This document shows positions 42,255 to 50,435 of a DNA stretch of 64,000 bases, piece after piece; position 1 is the stretch's first letter; every line of letters begins with the position of its first letter. Position numbers and translations under genes: made by a program. The notes beneath the pieces are model-generated. The model made no database searches. It had not been told where the DNA came from and was given only the letters and a program-made list of their open reading frames with translations. The stretch is taken from positions 62,001 through 126,000 of the forward strand of contig CAZMYW010000007.1 in NCBI GenBank assembly GCA_964570625.1, given 5' to 3'. Source of the stretch: JBFLXB01 sp964570625 (GTDB lineage Bacteria; Nitrospirota; Nitrospiria; 2-01-FULL-66-17).

Positions 42255-42485
42255 GGAGCCCGTTCAGGAACCTGAACGCGCCAAGGGCGCGAGTGTAAAT
42301 CGGTTAGACCTCCCTGCGGGTGGCGAAGCAACGAGCCAGATGCCCCCTTCGGGGACTTCCGGCATTTCGAGTGTTTCAGGTGGGTCGCCAGGCGGAGCGA
42401 GCACCGGAGCGGAACGTACTGGGTCGTACGTGAGGACCGGACGCGCAGCGACAACGCCGCAGATAGCCGAGCATGGACGGGCTCC
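42255..42485 (-). repeat. Stop-codon-abutting palindromic element, copy 4 (long form)
   Basis: Terminal repeats GGAGCCCGT and ACGGGCTCC enclose 231 bp. Read leftward, its first G is the last base of the TAG of the DUF192 gene (42485-42487). It carries the core at its start and the 60-bp module at 42272-42332, on the opposite arm to copy 2. GATTTTC follows the distal repeat, so the closing stem could act as a terminator. Confidence 0.8.
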
Positions 42486-42961
42486 TAGCGGGCTGCGGCA
42501 CTCGGCTGCAAAAACGCCGTCTGTCCAATTGCGAGAACCGGGTCGTCCCCTACTCCAGGCGGCAGGAGCAACACCGAGACCGCCCCGCGGTCCGGAGCGA
42601 ACTCCGGGCAAGTCGTCTCCGTACAGGGCGTCACCCGCAGGTCCCGATCCACGATCTGCTTGGTCTCGTCCAGCCACAGGAGGTCGGCTTCGACCAAGAG
42701 CATCTTCGACCAGAGGCTCGGCCGCTCCATGTCCTCGAAGACGAGCCACAGGCCCCGAGTCGGCGGAAGACGCGTGAGCGTGCCCAACGCAAACACTCGT
42801 CGTTCCGGCGAGTCCACGACGTCGATCGTGACGGGCGCGGCGGATGTCTTCAGCGCCAGCGTGTTCATGGATCGGGTAGCGGGACAGAACTGCAGGAGAA
42901 GCACGACGGCCACAGCGGCGACCGTGACGAGCCACAGCGTCTTCTTATCGATCCGAGCCAT
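42485..42961 (-). CDS. DUF192-family protein
   Basis: A 158-residue protein with an N-terminal membrane or signal segment (LWLVTVAAVAVVLLLQF) and the DUF192 fold: RGLWLVFEDMERPSLWSKMLLVEADLLWLD and the late PPGV segment. The usual FWMKNT motif reads LWSKML here. These small exported proteins have no settled function. No ribosome site is obvious at the ATG. Confidence 0.78.
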   Translation of the reverse strand: MARIDKKTLWLVTVAAVAVVLLLQFCPATRSMNTLALKTSAAPVTIDVVDSPERRVFALGTLTRLPPTRGLWLVFEDMERPSLWSKMLLVEADLLWLDETKQIVDRDLRVTPCTETTCPEFAPDRGAVSVLLLPPGVGDDPVLAIGQTAFLQPSAAAR

Positions 42962-43060
42962 GACGTGTCGGACGCAGACGACGCGGTTCGGAGCTTCGGC
43001 ACCCCGGAAAACGTTCGATGGGACGAGACCGTCGGGTCACACCCGATCGGCGGGTAGCGG

Positions 43061-43372
43061 TCAGCGCTCTTCGGTGAACGCGACCAGCGCGATATTGCGC
43101 GCCCGTTTGATCGCGAGCGTCAAGTCACGCTGATGGCGCGCGCAGTTTCCCGAGAGACGCCTCGGCATGATCTTCCCGCGTTCGGTGAGAAAGTTGCGGA
43201 GCATGGAGACGTCTTTGTAGCTGATTCCCGCCACCTTGTCGGTGCAGAACCGGCACGCTTTACGCCGTCCGAAAAACTTGCGCTCGGGTGCGGCGCCCGC
43301 GGCACCGGACCGGGGGTCCTTGGACGATGCGGAGGGCGAGGCGCTGGTGGATGTGGTCGACGAGAATCTCAT
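43061..43372 (-). CDS. rpsR: 30S ribosomal protein S18
   Basis: A 103-residue S18 with core FFGRRKACRFCTDKV through YKDVSMLRNFLTERGKIMPRRLSG and CARHQRDLTLAIKRARNIALV. The Cys pair (CRFC, with a further Cys and His) makes a zinc-type S18. The N-terminus is about 30 residues longer than usual and Ser/Ala-rich. Third gene of an rpsF-ssb-rpsR operon, the common bacterial order. Confidence 0.96.
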   Translation of the reverse strand: MRFSSTTSTSASPSASSKDPRSGAAGAAPERKFFGRRKACRFCTDKVAGISYKDVSMLRNFLTERGKIMPRRLSGNCARHQRDLTLAIKRARNIALVAFTEER

Positions 43373-43425
43373 AAGCAATCAACTCCTGATCGTGAGAGTG
43401 GCACGACGTGACGGCAAACCCGGCA

Positions 43426-43857
43426 TCAAAACGGGACGTCCTGGTCCACGAATTCCTCGTGCGGTTGGGGGTCCGACGCCGGAGCCCCTTTCCCGGCTGC
43501 GGTGGCACCGCCGGCGGCGCCTTGATCGGGACGTTTGGGGAGAAAGTTGATCGTCTGGGCCACCACCTCGTGTTTGCTCCGCTTCTGACCGTCGTCCGTT
43601 TCCCAGCGACGCTGCTGCAGGCGGCCGTCCACGATCACGCCGGCTCCCTTGTTCAAGTATTGTCCGCAGTGCTCGGCTTGTTTGCCGAACACCACGATGT
43701 CGATGTAGCAGACCTCGTCTTTCAACTCTTCGCCTTGCTTGTAGCGACGATTCACCGCGAGCCCGAAGGTGGCGACCGGTGTTCCGCTCGGCGTATAGCG
43801 GATCTCGGGATCCTTGGTCAGATTCCCCATTAAGATCACCTTGTTGAAACTCGCCAT
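43426..43857 (-). CDS. ssb: Single-stranded DNA-binding protein
   Basis: A 143-residue SSB with the OB fold (FNKVILMGNLTKDPEIRYTPSG, then GRLQQRRWETDDGQKR) and a Gly/Ala-rich linker ending in the acidic tip VDQDVPF that binds repair partners. It lies between rpsF and rpsR. Confidence 0.97.
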   Translation of the reverse strand: MASFNKVILMGNLTKDPEIRYTPSGTPVATFGLAVNRRYKQGEELKDEVCYIDIVVFGKQAEHCGQYLNKGAGVIVDGRLQQRRWETDDGQKRSKHEVVAQTINFLPKRPDQGAAGGATAAGKGAPASDPQPHEEFVDQDVPF

Positions 43858-43885
43858 GTCCGATCTCCCGGCGCGCGCCGCCCGC

Positions 43886-44260
43886 TCACGCGGGCGTCAT
43901 GGGCTCCGGTGCGGGTACCGCAGCGGACTGGGCTGCTGCTGCGCTTTCGCGCGCCATCTCCTCCGCAAGCAACTTGGCATCACACGTGACGGTTAAAAAT
44001 TTAATGATCGTGTCCTCGACCCGGTACTGGCGCTCTAGCTCCGAGATCACGGAACCGGGGCCGCGGAATCGCTGCAGGACATACGTGCCCTTCTTTTCTT
44101 TGCGGACTTCGTACGCCAGCTTCTTTTTTCCCCAGTTCTCGACTTTCAGGACTTCACCGCCGTGTTTCTCGATGACCCCGCGTATTTTGGCGATGAGCGT
44201 CGATACCTCGTCATCCGAGACCGAGGTCTTCACGATACAGATAGTTTCATACACCGTCAT
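43886..44260 (-). CDS. rpsF: 30S ribosomal protein S6
   Basis: A 124-residue S6 (YETICIVKTSVSDDEVSTLIAK, KKLAYEVRKEKKGTYVLQRF) with an Ala/Pro-rich tail. First gene of the rpsF-ssb-rpsR operon, with promoter at 44320-44349 and a GC-rich hairpin in the leader (44290-44305) in the place where S6:S18 autoregulatory RNA structures occur. Confidence 0.97.
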   Translation of the reverse strand: MTVYETICIVKTSVSDDEVSTLIAKIRGVIEKHGGEVLKVENWGKKKLAYEVRKEKKGTYVLQRFRGPGSVISELERQYRVEDTIIKFLTVTCDAKLLAEEMARESAAAAQSAAVPAPEPMTPA

Positions 44261-44319
44261 GCGATGGGACTCCTCCCGGCTCTAAAGCCCTCGCGCCGTG
44301 GCGAGAGCAAGGATTGCGG

Positions 44320-44349
44320 TTTATAGCACGACGGCCCGTCGGAAAGCAA
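44320..44349 (-). promoter_or_regulatory. Promoter of rpsF-ssb-rpsR
   Basis: On the minus strand TTGCTT (complement of 44344-44349), 18 bp, TATAAA (complement of 44320-44325). The leader of about 53 nt contains CTCGCCACGGCGCGAG (44290-44305) and ends with GGGAGGAG before the ATG. Confidence 0.65.
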
Positions 44350-44360
44350 GGCGGTTCGTC

Positions 44361-44389
44361 TTGATCGGGCGAACCCCTTCTGCTACAGT
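44361..44389 (+). promoter_or_regulatory. Promoter of the RNase HIII gene
   Basis: TTGATC (44361-44366), 17 bp, TACAGT (44384-44389); transcript start near 44396 and a leader of about 43 nt. It is divergent from the rpsF promoter, with the -35 boxes 12 bp apart. Confidence 0.6.
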
Positions 44390-44438
44390 CGCCCGGCATG
44401 CAACCCCGGCAAACACCCCATTGTTCCACGGGATACCG

Positions 44439-45083
44439 ATGAGCGCCGCTGTCGCGTGGATCGGGGTGGACGAGTCGGGCAAGGGCGACTACTTCGGCCC
44501 CCTGGTCATCGCCGCGGTGTGTGTGGACGAGGAGACGGCGGGTATGCTGCGCGCCTCAGGCGTGCGGGACAGCAAACGGCTCTCCGACCGCACGATCCTG
44601 GATCTCGCCCAGGACATTCCGGGACTCTGCCGCACCAGCGTGGTCGCGATCGGCCCCGCCAAATACAACGAACTCTACGGGAAGTTCAAAAACTTGAACA
44701 AACTCTTGGGCTGGGGTCACGCCCGCGCGATCGAAAACCTGCTGGAAGCCGGTTGCCCCGCGACGCGGGCGATCAGCGATCAGTTTGGCGATGAACGTTT
44801 TATCAAAGACGCGCTGATGCGCAAAGGACAAACCATCGAACTCCAACAACGCCCACGCGCCGAGGAAGACGTGGCCGTGGCCGCCGCGTCGGTCGTGGCC
44901 CGCGCCGAGTTCGTCCGGCGCCTCGACCGGCTGTCGCAGGAAGCGGGCCTGGTCTTACCCAAAGGCGCCTCCAATCTGGTGGACGCCGCCGCCAAACGCC
45001 TGGTGCGGGTTAAGGGAGAACAGGCCCTCTCGACGTTCGCCAAAGTGCATTTCAAAACTACCGCCAAAGTGCTCTCGAAGTGA
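44439..45083 (+). CDS. rnhC: Ribonuclease HIII, short form
   Basis: A 214-residue type 2 RNase H that cuts RNA in RNA-DNA hybrids. The motif GVDESGKGDYFGPLVIAA is the HIII form of the first catalytic block (Asp-Glu-Ser-Gly-Lys-Gly), and SDQFGDERF and EEDVAVAAASVVAR supply the other acidic residues. HIII enzymes normally have an extra N-terminal TBP-like substrate-binding domain of about 80 residues; it is absent here, and no upstream in-frame sequence encodes it. ATG at 44439 follows GGGAT. Confidence 0.9.
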   Translation: MSAAVAWIGVDESGKGDYFGPLVIAAVCVDEETAGMLRASGVRDSKRLSDRTILDLAQDIPGLCRTSVVAIGPAKYNELYGKFKNLNKLLGWGHARAIENLLEAGCPATRAISDQFGDERFIKDALMRKGQTIELQQRPRAEEDVAVAAASVVARAEFVRRLDRLSQEAGLVLPKGASNLVDAAAKRLVRVKGEQALSTFAKVHFKTTAKVLSK

Positions 45084-45117
45084 CTTCGGCAAGGGCCTTG
45101 CGTATAATGCCGCCCCG

Positions 45118-45975
45118 ATGTTGACGCCCCGTCGGAAACTGCCGGACCCCGCCCGGCATGTCGAACAGGTCAAAGCCTTTTACGCCAACATCGCGGGCCT
45201 CGATCTCGCGCAGTTCCCCTACTTCATCCGGATCTACCAACTCTTCGACGCCTGCCAGCGGGAGATCTTTGAACACGGCCGTCACGGCGGGCCGTACGAG
45301 TCGGTGCTGGACGTGGGATGCGGCGAGGGGTATCACACGTTCTACGCCGCGCGCTTCGCGAAACACGTCACCGGCCTGGACGTGTCTCCGGACGCACTAG
45401 CGTTGGCTGAGCAACGCGCCGCGCGCGAACGAGTGCACAACGTGAGTTTCATCTGCTCGGACCTCACCAAACCTTCCTTGCCGGACGCCGCGTTCGACTG
45501 CGTCATTGCGTACGGCGACGTCATCGGACACATCCCGGAGTACGACGCCGCGCTCGCGCAACTGTCCCGCGTGTGCCGACCCGGCGCGCTCCTGGTGCTG
45601 GACTACGACAACCAGTACCACCCCGGACTGCTGTGGGACGCGGAAGAGCGTCGTCGCGCCCGGGCCGATCCGGAACACGGCAACACCCACGCGTGGTCGT
45701 TTCGTGGCCGCGAGCTGGAGTTCAACACCTTCGGCCAGCGAGAGATGCGCGACCTGCTCGCGCGCCACGGCTTCCGACTCGAACGTGTGTACGGCTTCGA
45801 CTTCTTTTCGTTCCTGATCCCGAGGCCGGAACGGTTTCAGTTTTCGGACCACATCGGATGGGCCGAACGCGTTGTCATGGCGCTGAATCGGCTGGATATC
45901 GCATGGCGGCGCTGGTGGCCGGTCAACCGATGGGCCTACACCCAGATTGGGTTCGCCAGAAAGATCAAACCCTAA
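45118..45975 (+). CDS. Class I SAM-dependent methyltransferase
   Basis: A 285-residue methyltransferase with the SAM motifs LDVGCGEGYHTFYAA (I), GLDVSPDALALAE (II) and the acidic DYDNQ post-motif region. A C-terminal extension (FSFLIPRPERFQFSDHIGWAERV) suggests a larger or lipid-like substrate but none can be named. A perfect TATAAT at 45103-45108 ends 9 nt before the ATG, so the mRNA is probably leaderless. Followed by a strong hairpin. Confidence 0.85.
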   Translation: MLTPRRKLPDPARHVEQVKAFYANIAGLDLAQFPYFIRIYQLFDACQREIFEHGRHGGPYESVLDVGCGEGYHTFYAARFAKHVTGLDVSPDALALAEQRAARERVHNVSFICSDLTKPSLPDAAFDCVIAYGDVIGHIPEYDAALAQLSRVCRPGALLVLDYDNQYHPGLLWDAEERRRARADPEHGNTHAWSFRGRELEFNTFGQREMRDLLARHGFRLERVYGFDFFSFLIPRPERFQFSDHIGWAERVVMALNRLDIAWRRWWPVNRWAYTQIGFARKIKP

Positions 45976-45980
45976 TAACG

Positions 45981-46009
45981 CGAAGGGCGTCCAAGGTGGA
46001 CGCCCTTCG
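45981..46009. terminator. Hairpin between convergent genes
   Basis: CGAAGGGCGTCCA (45981-45993) and TGGACGCCCTTCG (45997-46009) form a perfect 13-bp stem with a 3-nt loop between the converging methyltransferase and lipoprotein genes. There is no T tract on either side, so it may work as a bidirectional block or mRNA end protector rather than a textbook terminator. Confidence 0.65.
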
Positions 46010-46037
46010 GTGATTGGAATTTGTAGATCGGCGTCGG

Positions 46038-47024
46038 TCAGACGCTCTCCCAGCTGAACGTCCCAAGGTTCGTTTCATAGATGTCGTCACCGTCCGCGTC
46101 CACGTCGATCTGAAACTCGGTCGGCGACAGGGCGGTGAAACGCGCCTTCGAATCGTTGGCTCCGGTCGCGACCAGCTCGCCCGCCGAGGGAAACGCTTCC
46201 CCGGTCTGGACATCGAAGGCCACTGGCGTGCTCACATCCACGTAGCCGTGAACCGGATGGTAGACCCGTCCGGTGATCGTCATACTCTCCCCGCTTGCAG
46301 AGGGCGCCACCGCCATCTGCAAATCGCTCACGCGGTACGTTGTTCCGTCCCCGGCTGCAAAGTCCATGTCGATGATCACGGCTTCGGACGCGCCGAAATC
46401 CACCGCAATGCTTCCGCTCCCACGGAACGTGTCGGTTCCGTCTGACACGGTCAACACGGCAAACGAAAACTCCAGGGCTATCAGTTCCTCGGCGATCACA
46501 TCGACCTGACCTTCAGCCGTCACCCGACCCGAGACCGTCACCCCATCGTTGCACCAGCCGGAAAACGTGAACGTAGCGCGGATTTCGCCTGTCTCGTCGT
46601 TCGCGGTTCCGCTGAACGAAGCCGTCCCTCCGCAATTGCCCGGGTCGAGCGAACCGGACACCGACTCGACTGCGCCTACCGCCACCTGTGGGGGCGACGT
46701 GTGGCGGTCGAACCGAGCCGACCGCACCGCATCCGTAAGCACGCGAGACACACTCGTCGCCCGGGTTACTGCCCCGCCGACTCCCTCCGCGGGCTCGGAG
46801 GCCACGCCGACCAGGGCAAACGACCCGCCGGAATTTCCGCCCTGATACGCGGTCGTGGTAAGCGCCACTGCGTTAGAGCCGGTAACCGCGGCCTGGGTGG
46901 TCGCGCCCGTATAGACAACGCCCTCTTCCCCGCCTCCGCCGCCCCCACTACAGGCCGAAAGAATAAGTCCCGCGACAACCGTTGCGACGCATCGCAAGAT
47001 CCCGTTAGTCCGTGGTGTCTCCAT
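46038..47024 (-). CDS. Uncharacterised lipoprotein
   Basis: A 328-residue protein with lipobox LILSACSGGGGGG (Cys near 25), a Gly linker and a beta-rich body with repeated strands (GTASFSGTANDETGEIRATFTFSG, then DGTDTFRGSGSIAVDFG). It looks like a surface or outer-membrane anchored protein of unknown role. ATG at 47024 follows GGAGAAAAGG. Two Cys in the body (GNCGGT and SGWCND) could form a disulfide. Confidence 0.75.
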   Translation of the reverse strand: METPRTNGILRCVATVVAGLILSACSGGGGGGEEGVVYTGATTQAAVTGSNAVALTTTAYQGGNSGGSFALVGVASEPAEGVGGAVTRATSVSRVLTDAVRSARFDRHTSPPQVAVGAVESVSGSLDPGNCGGTASFSGTANDETGEIRATFTFSGWCNDGVTVSGRVTAEGQVDVIAEELIALEFSFAVLTVSDGTDTFRGSGSIAVDFGASEAVIIDMDFAAGDGTTYRVSDLQMAVAPSASGESMTITGRVYHPVHGYVDVSTPVAFDVQTGEAFPSAGELVATGANDSKARFTALSPTEFQIDVDADGDDIYETNLGTFSWESV

Positions 47025-47062
47025 ACCTTTTCTCCTTGGTTGGGCCGAAACCGCGGGAAAGT

Positions 47063-47335
47063 CTAGCCCACCAGTGTGGCTTGTCCAGGAGCACGCTCGT
47101 CTAACGCGCCCATTTTCGCCGGAATGTAGTGGCCGGTCACTCCCAGCCACACGATGTTTGCGGCGCTGACGAGGAACAGACTGACCAGTGCCACGTCTAT
47201 TTTCGACCGGCCGGCCGGCAACTCGTACCGACTCCGCCACCAGATTAGTAAAGACCACATCGTGGCAACGATCATGATGTTGACGGCTGGCTGTTTGGAG
47301 GAGTCGTTGCCGAAGTTGCTTACGCGACCACGCAA
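47063..47335 (-). CDS. Short membrane protein, possibly a truncated gene
   Basis: A frame of up to 90 residues with two hydrophobic segments (VNIMIVATMWSLLIWW and KIDVALVSLFLVSAANIVWLGV). It looks protein-like but has only a TTG at its outer end and no ribosome site, so it may be the tail of a lost, longer membrane protein. Family not recognised. Confidence 0.35.
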   Translation of the reverse strand: MRGRVSNFGNDSSKQPAVNIMIVATMWSLLIWWRSRYELPAGRSKIDVALVSLFLVSAANIVWLGVTGHYIPAKMGALDERAPGQATLVG

Positions 47336-47656
47336 CGCTCATTCGGCCTCGAAATCAGCCAACCGATGGGGAAGACGGCGACGGCCGCGAGTCGGTGAGG
47401 CCGTGAACAATGCACGGTCAACTCCAGATGGAACGGACAGCCAGCCTGCGCTACGACGACGGTTACGGGCCTCTGAAGGGTCGGTCGTCAAGAGAACTCC
47501 TACCGCGCGACCAGGCTCTACACCAAGGGATGGTGATCTACTTTTTTAACCGAGAGTTGTTTCCCAAGTCAAGGGGCACATCCGCAACTCCGCCCAAATG
47601 GCTCATCGCCGACTACCCGTCGGTCACCATGAAGGTCTGCAACGCTCCGATTTGAG
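47336..47656. other. Gene-free interval of about 320 bp
   Basis: Between the short membrane frame and the tRNA gene there is no reading frame that can be supported. A plus-strand frame at 47410-47655 (81 codons) has no ribosome site, no family and runs up to the tRNA. Base composition is slightly lower in GC than in the neighbours. Confidence 0.5.
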
Positions 47657-47731
47657 TGGAGCCGGCGGTCGGGATTGAACCGACGACCTGCTGATTACGA
47701 ATCAGCTGCTCTACCACTGAGCTACGCCGGC
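47657..47731 (-). tRNA. tRNA-Thr (anticodon CGU), CCA encoded
   Basis: On the minus strand the acceptor GCCGGCG (complement of 47725-47731) pairs with CGCCGGC, followed by discriminator U and encoded CCA. The D arm has GCTCAGTGGTAGAGC. The anticodon stem-loop is GCTGA-TTCGTAA-TCAGC with anticodon CGU, reading ACG. The T loop is GTTCGATTC. All four arms are complete. Confidence 0.95.
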
Positions 47732-47749
47732 GCGGCGAACGGAAGGGAT

Positions 47750-48694
47750 TTACTGAAGCGGTTGCGGCGGTACTGTAGTGGAATCGAATGGTGAAGTCAA
47801 CGTTGGGGACGGTTCGTCACGTCGCGACGATCCCGCAGCAGAAACAGGCGGCACGGCCCTACTCGCGGCTTGTCCCCCGGCATTCATGGCGACTCGCGGC
47901 AACACGAGCGTGCGCACCTTGCCGCCGGGACCGAGCGGAGGCAGGCGCTCGCCGTTGAACTCGACCGCCACGCCGCCGGCGTTTCCCACCGTCAGCTTAA
48001 ACGTCTGTTCGGCCTCCCATCCCACGCGCTCACCGGGCTGAAGCAGCGCCTCTCGGGGCTCCCCGTTGTCGATCGTCACTTGCACCCAACTGGTTTCGGT
48101 CGCGGTCACCGCGAGTTGCTGAGGTTTCGCGGCCTCGCGCGGCGGGGTGGCTGCGGGTTCCGGGATGACACTCGGTTGTCCGGTGGGTGGCACGCCGGGG
48201 ACCGGCTCAACCGTCAGCGTTTCCGTGATCGGCGCCGGGACTGGCGCCGCGACCGGTGGGCGAGGGAGGTGTATCGGCGAGGAAATGTCGGTGGGATGTT
48301 CTGGCTGGTCCCGCGGACTCAACGCCACCACGCCGGAAATGACGACCATCACCGCCGCGGCGGTGAGCCCGACCACCGTGAGCCGGTGCTGCCAGGCGTG
48401 TTGGCGACTCGCCTGCGCCGCCTGACCCGCGGCATCGGCGTCCCGCGTGACCTTGAAGTATTCCGCGGCGAATTCCTGGTATCGCGCGAGCACCTGTTGT
48501 TCATCCAATGCCAAACAGCGCGCGTAGGCCCTTAAAAATCCCTTGACGGTCACCTCCGCGGGCAACAGGGGGTAATCGTCCCGCTCCAACGCCTCCAGGG
48601 TTTGCAGTCGGATCCGGGTGCGGGCGGCGACCTCATCGAGCGACATCCCCCGCTTGTTTCGCTCCGCGCGCAAATACTGACCGAGTCGTTCCAT
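47750..48694 (-). CDS. rodZ: RodZ-like cell-shape protein
   Basis: A 314-residue protein with N-terminal helix-turn-helix of the RodZ type (LGQYLRAERNKRGMSLDEVAARTRI), one membrane helix near 110-130 (VVGLTAAAVMVVISGVVAL), a Pro-rich linker and a C-terminal DUF4115 beta domain (SWVQVTIDNGEPREALLQPGER). RodZ links MreB to the envelope. No mreB lies in the window. The tRNA-Thr gene follows after 19 nt. Confidence 0.9.
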   Translation of the reverse strand: MERLGQYLRAERNKRGMSLDEVAARTRIRLQTLEALERDDYPLLPAEVTVKGFLRAYARCLALDEQQVLARYQEFAAEYFKVTRDADAAGQAAQASRQHAWQHRLTVVGLTAAAVMVVISGVVALSPRDQPEHPTDISSPIHLPRPPVAAPVPAPITETLTVEPVPGVPPTGQPSVIPEPAATPPREAAKPQQLAVTATETSWVQVTIDNGEPREALLQPGERVGWEAEQTFKLTVGNAGGVAVEFNGERLPPLGPGGKVRTLVLPRVAMNAGGQAASRAVPPVSAAGSSRRDEPSPTLTSPFDSTTVPPQPLQ

Positions 48695-48718
48695 GCGTCC
48701 AGACTCCTCCGAAAGCGG

Positions 48719-49510
48719 TTACTTGCGAAGACGCGCCAGGTAGTTGCTGGCGTCTTCCGCCCATGGGCTGCCGGGGGCCAGTTCTACAACCCGACGATAC
48801 GCCTCTCGCGCCTCGTCGGTTTTTCCCGCGCGAACGTACGCCTTGGCCAGATGGTAGTGGGCTTCGGCTAAGTCGGGCAGTTGTTTGACCGCGATCTCAA
48901 ACGCCGCGACAGCTTCACGCACCGCGCCTTGATCCTCGTAGATGCGCCCCGCTTCGAAGGCCGCGAGCGCGTGGGAGGGGTTGATCCGAAGCGCCGCCAG
49001 GAAAGCCAGCAGCGCCTGGTCCGGCCGTTTCTGTTTGAGATACACCTTCCCCTTGTTGTACTGAGCTCGATCCGGCGTGAGGTATTGCGGGAGGCTCAAG
49101 GCCCGGTCGAAGTTCTGTAACGCCAAGTCGGTCTTGCCTTGCTCGTCGTACGTTTTCCCCAGGTAGTTCCACGCCTCCGCGTAGCGCGGATCCAGTTTGA
49201 TCACCCGCTGGAATTCCTGTTCCGCCTGCGGGTAGTTGCCCTGGACGAAATAAATGTGGCCCAACGCGTAGCGCGTGTCGCGGTCTTTGGGATTGAGTTC
49301 CGCAGCCTTCTGGAACTCGACGTACGCGGGCTGAAGTTGCTGCTCGATCAAGTACGAGTACCCCATCTTGTAGTGCGCATTGGCTTTACGAGTGTCCGCT
49401 TGGTTCGCCGCGCAGCTGGAGAGGAGTATAGCAGACGCCACGACCCACCAAGCCGCGCGCCCCGGTGTCGACGTTGAACGTCGCCGTGCGTGGTCGCTTC
49501 CGTGCACCAC
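48719..49510 (-). CDS. TPR lipoprotein (PilF/PilW-like)
   Basis: A 263-residue protein with lipobox ASAILLSSCAA and about six TPR units (for example AYVEFQKAAELNPKDRDTRYALGHIYF). Family members serve as pilotins or assembly factors of type IV pili. That would fit the pseudopilins at 40-41 kb, but the gene lies with pfkB and rodZ. GTG at 49510 is placed by AAGGAGG. Confidence 0.85.
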   Translation of the reverse strand: MVHGSDHARRRSTSTPGRAAWWVVASAILLSSCAANQADTRKANAHYKMGYSYLIEQQLQPAYVEFQKAAELNPKDRDTRYALGHIYFVQGNYPQAEQEFQRVIKLDPRYAEAWNYLGKTYDEQGKTDLALQNFDRALSLPQYLTPDRAQYNKGKVYLKQKRPDQALLAFLAALRINPSHALAAFEAGRIYEDQGAVREAVAAFEIAVKQLPDLAEAHYHLAKAYVRAGKTDEAREAYRRVVELAPGSPWAEDASNYLARLRK

Positions 49511-49520
49511 GTGAGCCTCC

Positions 49521-50435
49521 TTAGGGTTCGATGTCTTCGAAAAACGTGAGGTGCTTGAATTCGCGATATCGGTGCTGGATCTCGAGCCTGGTGAGCGTCC
49601 GAAAGCGATCCAGGCTGAACGCTTCCACACAATACGAGGCCAGCACGCTGCCGAAAATGACGGCCTTACACAAGTTGGCGTGATCCATCGACGGATGTTT
49701 GGTCAGGTGACCGAGAAATCCCCCAGCAAAGCTGTCGCCGGCGCCGGTGGGGTCGAACACGTGTTCGATGGGGAACGCGGGCGCGGCGAACACCTTCGTT
49801 CCGGCGAACAACAATGCCCCATACTCCCCGCGCTTGATGATCACGGTACTCGGACCCATCCGCATGATCGCACGGCTGGCCTTGACCAGATTGACCTCGC
49901 CGGCCAACTGCCGCGCCTCGCCGTCGTTGACGATCAGAATGTCCACCTCGCGCAGCGTCCGCTCCAACTCGGATTTTTTCCCTCCGATCCAGAAGTTCAT
50001 CGTGTCACACGCCACGATCTTCGGACGCGTCACCTGTCCGAGCACGTCACGCTGGAGCGCCGGGTCGATGTTGGCCAGAAACACCAGCGAGGGGTTGCGA
50101 TACCCGTCGGGAACGTGTGGCGCGAAGCGCTCGAACACGTTGAGCTGCGTCTCGAGCGTTTTGGCCTCGTTGAGCTGGTAGCTATATTCGCCGCGCCATC
50201 GAAACGTCTTCCCGCGGCCGGTTTCCACCCCGCTGACGTCGATGCCCCGGCTGCGGAGAAACTCCAGGTGCGCGCCGGGGAAATCTTCTCCCACCGTGGC
50301 CACCACGTTGACCGGGGTGAAATAGGACGCCGCGACGGAAAAATACGTCGCAGAGCCACCGAGCACCTCGGCCGCTTCGCCAAACGGCGTCTTCACCGAA
50401 TCCAACGCCACCGACCCCACCACCAGTAAACTCAT
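49521..50435 (-). CDS. PfkB-family sugar or nucleoside kinase
   Basis: A 304-residue ribokinase-fold kinase. The N-terminal GGSATYFSVAASYFTPVNVVATVGEDFPG and the C-terminal signature DPTGAGDSFAGGFLG with catalytic Asp are intact. The substrate is not given by sequence; adenosine or a methylthioribose-type sugar is plausible because mtnP is two genes upstream. ATG overlaps the upstream stop (ATGA). Confidence 0.88.
   Translation of the reverse strand: MSLLVVGSVALDSVKTPFGEAAEVLGGSATYFSVAASYFTPVNVVATVGEDFPGAHLEFLRSRGIDVSGVETGRGKTFRWRGEYSYQLNEAKTLETQLNVFERFAPHVPDGYRNPSLVFLANIDPALQRDVLGQVTRPKIVACDTMNFWIGGKKSELERTLREVDILIVNDGEARQLAGEVNLVKASRAIMRMGPSTVIIKRGEYGALLFAGTKVFAAPAFPIEHVFDPTGAGDSFAGGFLGHLTKHPSMDHANLCKAVIFGSVLASYCVEAFSLDRFRTLTRLEIQHRYREFKHLTFFEDIEP

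Noticed and set aside
47410..47655. 81-codon frame before tRNA-Thr
   Set aside because: No ribosome site, no hydrophobic or domain pattern, and no recognisable relative.
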